DNA from: Burkholderia pyrrocinia | GTDB taxonomy: Bacteria > Pseudomonadota > Gammaproteobacteria > Burkholderiales > Burkholderiaceae | DNA length: 64,000 nucleotides | Direction: 5' to 3' | Assembly: GCF_003330765.1 (NCBI RefSeq) | Contig: NZ_CP024903.1 | Coordinates: forward strand, 992,001 to 1,056,000 | Shown here: positions 55,001 to 62,553 of the stretch, one piece after another | Position numbering within the stretch: position 1 is the stretch's first letter | How the letters are laid out: each line of letters starts with the position of its first letter | Notes under the pieces: model-generated | Told to the model about the DNA's origin: nothing | Databases searched by the model: none | What the model saw: only the letters and a program-made list of their open reading frames with translations | Made by a program: the position numbers and the translations under genes

Positions 55001-56931
55001 CCGTTCCAGATCCGGTCGAACGCATCCTCGAACAGGCCTTTCACGCGCTCGATGTCGAACTCGGTATCGTCGGCGAGCTCGAGGCCGAAGTCGTGCACCC
55101 ATGCGTGTGCGGCGTCCTGCGTCTGGATCCGGTACGGCCGCTCCTCGTCGACGCGCACGCCGAGATGCTCGAGCATCGGCAGGCTGCGCGACAGCGCGAT
55201 CGGGTCGCCCGCGCGATAGACCTTGAAGCGGAATGCGCGCGCCTCGGCCTCGATCGGCCGGTACAGGTTCATCGCGAGCTGGCCCGAATCCTTCACGCGC
55301 TCGATCAGCTCGATGTCGCGCACGGCCGTGCGCGCGGGGTAGTCGTCGCGATAGCCGGCCGGGAACGAATCGGCATAGCGCTGCAGCAGGCGGTTGCCTT
55401 GCTCTTCGCCGAATGCGTCGAGCAGCGCGTCGGCGAGATCGTCCTGCCAGCGGCGCGCGACCTGCACGAGCCGCGTTTCGAGTTCGCGCGTGTCGACGTC
55501 CGGCATCGTGCCCGGTTCCGCGTGCACGACGAAATGAATCCGCGCGATCGCTGATTCCGAAAGCAGCGGCGTGAATTCGACGTTCACGCCGTTGTACGCG
55601 TCGACGAGCAGCTTTGCGATGCGCCGGCGCAGGTCGGTGTTGTACTTGTCGCGCGGCACGAACACGAGGCACGACACGAAGCGGTCGAACCGGTCGCGGC
55701 GCACGAACAGGCGCGTGCGCTGGTGTTCCTGCAGCCGCAGGATGCCGAGCGCGATGTCGTAGAGCTGGTCTTCGTCGGCCTGGAACAGCTCGTCGCGCGG
55801 ATAGGTTTCGAGCACCGTCACGAGCGTCTTGCCGAGATGCCCCTTCGGCAGGAAGCCCGCGCGCCGCACGATGTTCGCGCACTTGCGGCGCACGATCGGG
55901 ATCTCGGCGCTCGACACCATGTACGCGGTCGACGTGTAGAGCCCGATGAAGCGGCGCTCGCCGGTGACCTTGCCGTCGGCGCTGACGAGTTTCACGCCGA
56001 CATAGTCGAGATAGCCGGGCCGGTGCACGGTCGCGCGCGAATTCGCCTTGGTCAGGAAGATCGGCCAGGGGCCGGTGATGATGTCGGCGGCGGCTTGCGG
56101 TAGCGGCGTCACGTCGGGAGCGCCCGACGTGCGCAGCGATTCGCGCAGGATGCCGACGCCGGAGCCCTCGATGCCGCGCAGGCCGAAACCCGCGCCGTGC
56201 GACACGAGCGCGTAGTCGCGCTGGCCGAGGAACGTGAAGTGATCGGCGGCCATCCATTCGAGGAACGCGCGCGCCTCGATGTCTTCCGCGGTCGATTCGC
56301 GCGCCTTCATCTCCTTGATCGTCGCGCGGGCGATGTCGACGATCTTCGGCCAGTCCTCGACCGATGCGCGCACGTCGCCGAGCACGTGCGCGATGTCCTC
56401 GCGCAGCGTATCGAGCAGCGCGGCGTCGCCGCAGCGATCGACTTCGAAATGGATGAACGACGCGAGCTGCGACTGGGCGTCGCCGGGCGTCGCGCCGCCC
56501 GCGTCGACGCGCTCGATGCTGCCGTTGGCGCCGCGCCAGATGCGGAACACGGGGTGCAGCGCCGAATGCAGCGCGAGCCCGAGGCGGTTCACGGCCATCG
56601 TCACCGAGTCGACGAGGAACGGCATGTCGTCGTTGACGATCTCGATGACCGTGTGGTCGGAATGCCAGCCGTGCTGTTCGAGGATCGGGTTGTATACGCG
56701 CAGCCGTTCGTTGCCGGGCACGAATTTCTGGGCGGTCTGCCAGTGCGCCATCGCGGCGCCGTAGAGATCGGCGATGCTGCGGTTCTGCAGATCGTCGGCG
56801 TCGACGAAATCGTAGTAATGATGCAGGAAGGGTTCGACGATCCGGAACGTGGCTTCGGGCAGGCGCCCGCGCGCGAATTCGACGACGTCGGAGAGCAGGT
56901 GTGCGACGACTTCTTCGTTCTTCGCTTCCAT
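52090..56931 (-). CDS. NAD-specific glutamate dehydrogenase, large (180 kDa) type
   Basis: A protein of 1613 residues from the ATG at 56931 (GAGGAGACC upstream). The size and layout are those of the GDH-180 class of Pseudomonas and related bacteria: a long N-terminal regulatory region, ACT-like modules, a central catalytic domain ([53 protein letters not shown]) and a C-terminal helical domain. It deaminates glutamate to 2-oxoglutarate with NAD and is usually catabolic. It is a single gene with a short gap before the tautomerase. Confidence 0.95.
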   Translation of the reverse strand: [1613 protein letters not shown]

Positions 56932-57121
56932 GGCGGTCTCCTCGTCGGGTGGCCATTGGCTGCTGCGTGTGTCCGGCATTATGCGCCGATTGCGTGACAA
57001 AGCGATGTGCGGGCGCACAACGGGAGAGGGCGGAGGAAGCCGCCTGCAGTGTCCGTCGCGGACGACGCGGGTATGCGTCAGCGCATTGCGAGCGGTGCCG
57101 AAGTGACGCCGCCGTTGTCGC

Positions 57122-57310
57122 TCAGCGCTCGTCGCTCCACAGCTTTCCGGCCGTCGCCCAGTTCTCCTTCTTCACGTCGGTCAGGATGATGTCGACCGAG
57201 CCCGGCGTGCAGCCGAGCGTCTCGCACGTGACGCGTGTAATCGCTTCGACGAATTCGCGCTTCTGCTCGACGGTACGGCCTTCGAACAACTGGATATTGA
57301 AAGTCGGCAT
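57122..57310 (-). CDS. 4-oxalocrotonate tautomerase-family enzyme
   Basis: A protein of 62 residues, the exact size of the family. Starting MPTFNIQLFEGRTVEQKREF, it has the catalytic Pro at position 1 after Met removal, and it ends VKKENWATAGKLW with the usual C-terminal Trp region. It would move a proton in enol/keto acids, typical of aromatic meta-cleavage. No such pathway gene is immediately beside it. Confidence 0.9.
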   Translation of the reverse strand: MPTFNIQLFEGRTVEQKREFVEAITRVTCETLGCTPGSVDIILTDVKKENWATAGKLWSDER

Positions 57311-57365
57311 GACTGGATGCTCCGATGGTTGGGGTGAACGATTCGTTGAGAGGCCGGCGACGGCG

Positions 57366-58142
57366 TCAGTCGCGATACGACGGATCGATCCGGTCGAGCC
57401 GGCGCAGCAGCGCCGGCCATTCCAGCTCGCCTTCGATCGCGCCGCCGTCGCGCAGTTGTTCGGCGGTGCGGTCCGCGACGGCCGGGTCCGGCAGCACGAG
57501 CGACCCGCCGCCAGCCTGCGCGCGGACCTGGATGTCGCACGCCTTGATCAGCGTATCCATCAGCACATAGGCTTCGGCAACGGTACGGCCGACCGTCAGC
57601 GTGCCGTGATTGCGCAGCAGCATCGCGGATTTCGCGCCGAGGCTCGCGGTTAGCCGCGCGCCTTCGGCCGGCGAGAACGCGAGCGCCTCGTAGTCGTGGT
57701 ACGCGAGGTCGCCATGAAACCGCAGCGCGTGCTGCGACGCGGGCAGCAGCCCATCGCGCTGGATCGACACGGCGATGCCGGCCGTATTGTGCAGATGCAT
57801 CACGCAGACGGCATCGGCGCGCGCGGCGTGTACGGCCGCGTGCAGCGCGAAACCGGTCACATTGACTGCATGCTCGCTGTCGCCGATCCGATTGCCGGCG
57901 AGGTCGATCTTCACGAGGTTCGACGCGCGGACCTCGTCGAACGTGAGGCCGAACGGATTGATCAGGAAGTGACCGGGCTCGCCTGGCACGGTCGCGGAAA
58001 GATGCGTGTAGATCAGGTCGTCCCAGCCGTTCAGCGCGACGAGCCGATACGCGGCGGCGAGGTCGACGCGCAGCCGGCGTTCGGCGTCCGAGGTCGGGCC
58101 GCCGGGCTTGACGGCATCAGGACGGTGTGCGAATGACGACAT
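57366..58142 (-). CDS. Class II aldolase/adducin-family protein
   Basis: A protein of 258 residues; the ATG at 58142 has GGAGA upstream. It contains LAAAYRLVALNGWDDLIYTH, HFLINPFGLTFDEV, the metal-binding region VCVMHLHNTAGIAVS and LLRNHGTLTVGRTVAEAYV, as in fuculose-phosphate aldolase-like proteins. It is probably a zinc-dependent aldolase or decarboxylase of unknown substrate. Its start overlaps the urea transporter gene by 26 bases, so the two are coupled. Confidence 0.9.
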   Translation of the reverse strand: MSSFAHRPDAVKPGGPTSDAERRLRVDLAAAYRLVALNGWDDLIYTHLSATVPGEPGHFLINPFGLTFDEVRASNLVKIDLAGNRIGDSEHAVNVTGFALHAAVHAARADAVCVMHLHNTAGIAVSIQRDGLLPASQHALRFHGDLAYHDYEALAFSPAEGARLTASLGAKSAMLLRNHGTLTVGRTVAEAYVLMDTLIKACDIQVRAQAGGGSLVLPDPAVADRTAEQLRDGGAIEGELEWPALLRRLDRIDPSYRD

Positions 58143-59007
58143 CGGGTTCTCCAAGAGTGAAGCGGCGCGCGACGGCTACCGTGACCCACGACGCGAGCGC
58201 GAACGGCGCCGTGAACACGGGCATGCCCGCGCGCGTCGCGAGCCACTGGATCAACGCGGCGAGTGCGGCGGCCGCGAGCGCGGCCCGTACGCCGCGCGAC
58301 ATCAGCGCGAGCGCGGCAAGCGCGCCGTTGAAGCCGAGCAGGCCGGCCGCGAACAACGCGTGGTCGGCGCCGAGCGCGGCCAGCAGCACGGTCGACACGA
58401 TCGCGCCGCCGAGCGCGAATGCGGCCGCACGCCGCGACGCGACGGCGATGCCGGCGACGATCAGCGCGCCGGCCCAAGCGCCCTGCGCGAAGGTGGTCTG
58501 GGCGACGCCCGCGAGCAGCGCGGCGCCCGCCGACACAAGCGTCGTCGCGGCGGCCGTGGCGCCATCGGCATGCTGCAGCGCGACAAACGGCAGCCACAAC
58601 GCTGTGACGGCGAGGCACGGGCTGGAATACGGGCACTGGCGCCAGCGGGCGAGCGGCGCGCGCATCGCGCGCTGCACGAGTGCCGCACCGATTGCGGCCA
58701 GCGGCGTCAGCCTGAGGGCGACGTGGGGATCGGGCGCGAAAACGACGGCGATCAGCGCGGCGAGTGCGCCGTTGAAGCCGTGCAGCCCCTGTTCGACGTC
58801 GCGGCGTTCGGCGCCCGTCAGCACGGCGGTCATGCTGGCGGCGGCCGAGCCGACCAGCGCCGCGCACGCGAGCCGCAAGTCGGTCAGCGCCAGCGCCGCG
58901 AGCAGCAGCGTGCCGGTGAACGCATTCGCCTGCAGCACGATCTGCCCGATGCCGCGCAACAGGATGCGCAGGTCGATCGATGGCGAGGCGGAGCGGGCGG
59001 TAGACAT
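58117..59007 (-). CDS. Urea transporter-family membrane protein
   Basis: A protein of 296 residues with about ten hydrophobic helices; the ATG at 59007 (MSTARS) is taken, with weak ribosome support. The repeated motif (GLHGFNGALAALIAVVF in the first half, GLLGFNGALAALALM in the second) is the hallmark of the UT/SLC14 two-repeat fold. It should form a urea or small-amide channel in the inner membrane. No urease genes are in the window; the link to the aldolase gene is unclear. Confidence 0.87.
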   Translation of the reverse strand: MSTARSASPSIDLRILLRGIGQIVLQANAFTGTLLLAALALTDLRLACAALVGSAAASMTAVLTGAERRDVEQGLHGFNGALAALIAVVFAPDPHVALRLTPLAAIGAALVQRAMRAPLARWRQCPYSSPCLAVTALWLPFVALQHADGATAAATTLVSAGAALLAGVAQTTFAQGAWAGALIVAGIAVASRRAAAFALGGAIVSTVLLAALGADHALFAAGLLGFNGALAALALMSRGVRAALAAAALAALIQWLATRAGMPVFTAPFALASWVTVAVARRFTLGEPDVVIRTPS

Positions 59008-59094
59008 GGTGGCGGCGAAACAGGACGAGCCGCGAGCATAGGACACAAACCCATGCACCGGAATAGGGAATTCTGGATAGTCAGGATTTGTGGG

Positions 59095-59247
59095 CGATGC
59101 CCCAGATCGGGGAATGGGGATGTTTTCCCGTGTTTGACCTGGGCTGCGTTAGCGTTTTTTGGTGCGTTATCTGTTTTGGTAGCGAATTTGGGAATCTGCT
59201 GGCGTTTTCGTTGCGGGATTCGTGCGACGATGCCCCGCATCGGGGAA
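59095..59247. repeat. Pair of direct 20-base repeats in the urea-transporter upstream gap
   Basis: CGATGCCCCAGATCGGGGAA at 59095-59114 recurs at 59228-59247 with two changes (GC for AG in the middle). Each copy can fold as a short CCCC/GGGG hairpin. The 256-base gap between the divergent urea transporter and glycolipid-binding genes holds these, a T-rich stretch, and no other gene. Confidence 0.6.
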
Positions 59248-59263
59248 ACCGGGAGGCCGGACG

Positions 59264-59824
59264 ATGCGCGAAGTGCGTTGGGCGTCGCTCGAGGGCGACG
59301 GGGTCGAACATCTGACGTTCGACCGGAGCGGCGGCGGGATCGTCGTCGAAAGCGCGGTGGTCGGCCAGCGGTACGGCCGTGCATACGGGCTCGCGTATCG
59401 CGTCGAGTGCGATCCGCAATGGCGCGCGACGTATGCGGTGCTCAAGGTGATGGGCGGCGGCACGCTCGAACTGCGCGGCGACGGCGCAGGCCGCTGGCGC
59501 GACGGCACGGGCCGCGCGCTGCCGGCGCTGGACGGCTGCATCGACATCGACATCGCGGCGACGCCGTTCACGAATTCGCTGCCGATCGGCCGCCTCGGGC
59601 TCGCGCGCGGCGAGCGGCGGCCGATCGACGTCGCGTACATCTCGACGCCGGACCTGAAGGTCACGCCGGTCAAGCAGGCCTACGCCTGCATCGAGCCGGG
59701 CCGGCGCTACCGCTACGAAGGGATCTTCCGAAATTTCACGGCCGAGATGGACATCGACGACGATGGGCTCGTCGTCGACTACGAGACGCTGTTCAGGCGC
59801 CTGCCGGCGCCGACGCTGCGCTGA
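59264..59824 (+). CDS. Putative glycolipid-binding (DUF1089) family protein
   Basis: A protein of 186 residues; the ATG at 59264 follows GGGAGGCCGG. Strands such as EVRWASLEGDGVEHLTF, RAYGLAYRVECDPQW, CIDIDIAATPFTNSLPIGRL and YRYEGIFRNFTAEMDID match the DUF1089/PF06475 beta-sheet family named for putative glycolipid binding. No signal peptide is seen. Its last 46 bases overlap the convergent alpha/beta-hydrolase gene. Confidence 0.82.
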   Translation: MREVRWASLEGDGVEHLTFDRSGGGIVVESAVVGQRYGRAYGLAYRVECDPQWRATYAVLKVMGGGTLELRGDGAGRWRDGTGRALPALDGCIDIDIAATPFTNSLPIGRLGLARGERRPIDVAYISTPDLKVTPVKQAYACIEPGRRYRYEGIFRNFTAEMDIDDDGLVVDYETLFRRLPAPTLR

Positions 59825-60690
59825 ACGGCGGCGGTCGTGACCGCCGGCCGCTCGTGCGCGGACGCGAAGCGGTCGATCCGCGACGCGATCATGTCCGGGT
59901 GGCGCAGCACGATCCAGTGCGTGCCGTCGATTTCCTCGCGCACGTGGTCGCCGAGCCAGCGATCGAGGTCGACCGACATCTCGGGCGTCACGTAACGGTC
60001 GCGCACCGGCACCAGGATCTGCACGGGCGCCTGCGCGTACCGTTCGCGCGGCTTGCGCGCCCGCGCCAGGAAGTTCGCACGGTAGAGCTGCAGGCCGTTC
60101 AGCGCGTTCTTCAATTGCACGGGATCGCGCTCGGCGCGCACGCGCTCGGTGAACTGCAGCCAGCGCGGCCACAGTGCTGCTCCGCCGAGCCGCCACACCA
60201 GCGACGGCACGAGCGGCAGGTGGAAGAACGCGATGTACCACGACTTCAGGCTCTGCTTGAGCCGCATCTTCGCGCGGAACACGTGATCGAGGCACGGGCC
60301 CGAGATCGACGTGTACGACGCGATCCGGCCGCGGAACGCGGGGTCGGTCACGGCCTCCCAGCACTGGATCGAGCCCCAGTCGTGGCCGACGAGGTGGAAC
60401 GGCCGGTCGCCGCAGGTCGCGTCGGCTACCGCCTTCAGGTCGTCGGCGAGCCGCGCGAGCGTGTAGTCGGCGCGGCGTCGCGGCGCATCGGACGCGCCGG
60501 CGCCGCGCACGTCGTAGGCGATCACGCGGTAGCGCTTCGCGAGCCGCGCGCGGATCGGCGCCCACACGGCCGCCGAATCGGGGTAGCCGTGCACGAGGAT
60601 CAGCGGCGGCGCGCGCCGCGGCCCGCTTGCGTAGACGGCGAGTTTCACGTCGCCGGACTGGACGGTCAGCATCGCGTGTGCGCGCGCCAT
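59779..60690 (-). CDS. Alpha/beta-fold hydrolase (epoxide hydrolase-like)
   Basis: A protein of 303 residues. HGYPDSAAVW, YDVRGAGASDAP and the nucleophile elbow GHDWGS, in which Asp takes the serine position as in epoxide hydrolases and haloalkane dehalogenases, point to that group. The cap domain lies about 130-215. The start at 60690 is 4 bases after the neighbouring stop. It probably forms one unit with the hydrolase, SDR and monooxygenase genes upstream. Confidence 0.85.
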   Translation of the reverse strand: MARAHAMLTVQSGDVKLAVYASGPRRAPPLILVHGYPDSAAVWAPIRARLAKRYRVIAYDVRGAGASDAPRRRADYTLARLADDLKAVADATCGDRPFHLVGHDWGSIQCWEAVTDPAFRGRIASYTSISGPCLDHVFRAKMRLKQSLKSWYIAFFHLPLVPSLVWRLGGAALWPRWLQFTERVRAERDPVQLKNALNGLQLYRANFLARARKPRERYAQAPVQILVPVRDRYVTPEMSVDLDRWLGDHVREEIDGTHWIVLRHPDMIASRIDRFASAHERPAVTTAAVQRSVGAGRRLNSVS

Positions 60691-60694
60691 GGCG

Positions 60695-61600
60695 TCATGC
60701 CTGCGGAACCGGGTGCAGCGGCACGCGGCGCGGGGCGGCCTGCGTCGCGTAGCGCGCGTTGGTCGCGTCGATGTTTTCGAGCAGCGTGTCGAGCCCCTGC
60801 AGGTACTGGTGGTTGTCGTGGTCCCACGGGTGGAAGCCCGGGCGGAAGTAGTCGAGCCATTCGCGCGCGATGCTCGGAAACACGCCGTGCTTCGGGCCGT
60901 ACAGATACTTCACGAGGCGCCACATGCCGCCGAACTTGCCGTGTTCGCGACGGTGCGCGCGCATCAGGCGCACGTGGAAGTCGAATACGATCGCCCAGAA
61001 GAACACGGTCGTCGTCAGCATCGTGCCGGTGCGCAGCAGGTAGCTGCCGAGGCCCGGCTTCATCACGGTGGACCACACGTCGTAGGACACCGCCTTGTGC
61101 TCGGTTTCCTCCATCGCATGCCACATCCACATCTGCTGGTAGCCTTCGACCGATCCGTCGATCCGGTGCTCGTGGCCCGACAGCAGCTGGTTCGCGAGGA
61201 TCGCCGTGTAGTGCTCGAGCGCGATCGTGATCGCGAGCTGCATCGAATGCGGCAGCGCCTTCTTGAACCAGCCGAGGATCGTCCACAGGCGCTTGTCGAG
61301 CTTGTGCGCCGGCAGGCCCGACGCTTGCAGCAGGTCGTTGTATTCGATGTGCTCGCGCGTGTGCATCGCTTCCTGGCCGATGAAGCCGAGCACCTGCTTC
61401 TTCAGCTCGGGATCCTCGATCCGGTCGCGGTAGTGGCGCACCGAATCCATGAAGAAGCGCTCGCCGGCCGGGAACAGCAGCGACAGCGCGTTCATGAAGT
61501 GCGTGACCGGTACGCCCTGCACGTGCCAGTCGCGCGCGCGTTCGGGGGGCAGCGCGAAACGGATGTCGCGCCGCACCGGCATCATGTTCGGGGTCGTCAT
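60695..61600 (-). CDS. Diiron-like metal-dependent hydrolase (PF10118 family)
   Basis: A protein of 301 residues starting MTTPNMMPVRRDIRFALPP. Ferritin-like helices carry FIGQEAMHTREHIEYNDLL and MEETEHKAVSYDVW, giving ExxH pairs for two metals, and a hydrophobic segment lies at about 215-240. The family is annotated 'metal-dependent hydrolase' and is often next to Baeyer-Villiger monooxygenases and short-chain dehydrogenases, as here. Biochemistry is not established. It is 5 bases from the next gene. Confidence 0.85.
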   Translation of the reverse strand: MTTPNMMPVRRDIRFALPPERARDWHVQGVPVTHFMNALSLLFPAGERFFMDSVRHYRDRIEDPELKKQVLGFIGQEAMHTREHIEYNDLLQASGLPAHKLDKRLWTILGWFKKALPHSMQLAITIALEHYTAILANQLLSGHEHRIDGSVEGYQQMWMWHAMEETEHKAVSYDVWSTVMKPGLGSYLLRTGTMLTTTVFFWAIVFDFHVRLMRAHRREHGKFGGMWRLVKYLYGPKHGVFPSIAREWLDYFRPGFHPWDHDNHQYLQGLDTLLENIDATNARYATQAAPRRVPLHPVPQA

Positions 61601-62532
61601 GATTGTTCTCCTCCCTGATTGCCTGCGTTGTTGTACGTGGCGTGCAGCGGCGCGGGCGCCGGCGTGCCGCGTGCGGCGTGGCGGCGGGCCTTCGCGGCCT
61701 CGCGGCGCGTCGCCAGCACGACGAGCGCCTGGTAGGCGGACGGCAGGATGCGCGCCATCCAGTCACCGGCCTTCGCATCGCGGCCAATCAGCACGCGGCG
61801 CTTGTTCCGGCGCACGCCGGCGAGGATCGTGCGCGCGGCGTCGTCGGCGGTCGTGATGAAGAACTTCTCGAACGTGTCCCTGCCTTGCTGCTCGCTTGCG
61901 ACCATGAAGCCGACCATGTTCTTCGAGACGCGGCTGGCCTGCGCGATGTTCGTGCGGATGCCGCCCGGATGCACGCAGGTCGCCGACACGCCGCACTTCA
62001 TCATGTCGAGTTCCTGGCGCAGCGACTCGGTGAAGCCGCGTACCGCGAACTTGGTCGCGTTGTAGCCGCTCATGCCCGGCTGCGCGAAGATCCCGAACAG
62101 GCTCGACGTGTTGATCACGTGGCCGTCGCCCGATGCCTTCAGGTGCGGCAGGAACGCCTTCGTGCCGTGCACCACGCCCCAGAAGTTGATGTTCACGATC
62201 CACTCGAGATCGCTGTATTCCATCCCTTCGATCGTGCTCGACAGCGCGACGCCCGCGTTGTTGAAGACCAGGTTGACCTTGCCGTGCTCCTTCGCGGTGT
62301 CGTCGGCCCACGCGAACATCGCGTCGCGCTCGCCGACGTCGAGCACGCGCGTCGACACGCGCACGTTCGGCGCGATCGCGCGGACGATCCGTTCGGTTTC
62401 CGCGAGGCCGACGCCGTTCTTGTCGGCGAGCGATACATGGCAGCCGGCCTGCGCGAGCTGGATCGCGAGCGAGCGGCCCATGCCCGAGCCGGCACCCGTG
62501 ATCGCGGCGACCTTGTTGGCGAAATCTCTCAT
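61597..62532 (-). CDS. Short-chain dehydrogenase/reductase (SadH-like)
   Basis: A protein of 311 residues. Cofactor motif TGAGSGMG, NNAG, catalytic Ser/Tyr/Lys (SSLFGIFAQPGMSGYNATK) and an extended C-terminus with a basic tail. It overlaps the PF10118 gene's start by 4 bases. In the analogous mymA locus of mycobacteria, a monooxygenase and an SDR of this type act together on fatty acyl or related substrates; similar coupling is likely here but not proven. Confidence 0.9.
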   Translation of the reverse strand: MRDFANKVAAITGAGSGMGRSLAIQLAQAGCHVSLADKNGVGLAETERIVRAIAPNVRVSTRVLDVGERDAMFAWADDTAKEHGKVNLVFNNAGVALSSTIEGMEYSDLEWIVNINFWGVVHGTKAFLPHLKASGDGHVINTSSLFGIFAQPGMSGYNATKFAVRGFTESLRQELDMMKCGVSATCVHPGGIRTNIAQASRVSKNMVGFMVASEQQGRDTFEKFFITTADDAARTILAGVRRNKRRVLIGRDAKAGDWMARILPSAYQALVVLATRREAAKARRHAARGTPAPAPLHATYNNAGNQGGEQS

Positions 62533-62553
62533 GTCGTTTGCTCCTTGTCTGGC

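Noticed and set aside
52180..55554. 1100-residue plus-strand frame opposite glutamate dehydrogenase
   Set aside because: Composition is that of a shadow frame (Arg/His/Ala/Val repeats), and the minus strand holds all family motifs.
58108..61230. 1040-residue plus-strand frame covering four genes
   Set aside because: It runs antisense through the urea transporter and the two hydrolase genes and over the DUF1089 gene in another frame. It has no consistent composition or start.
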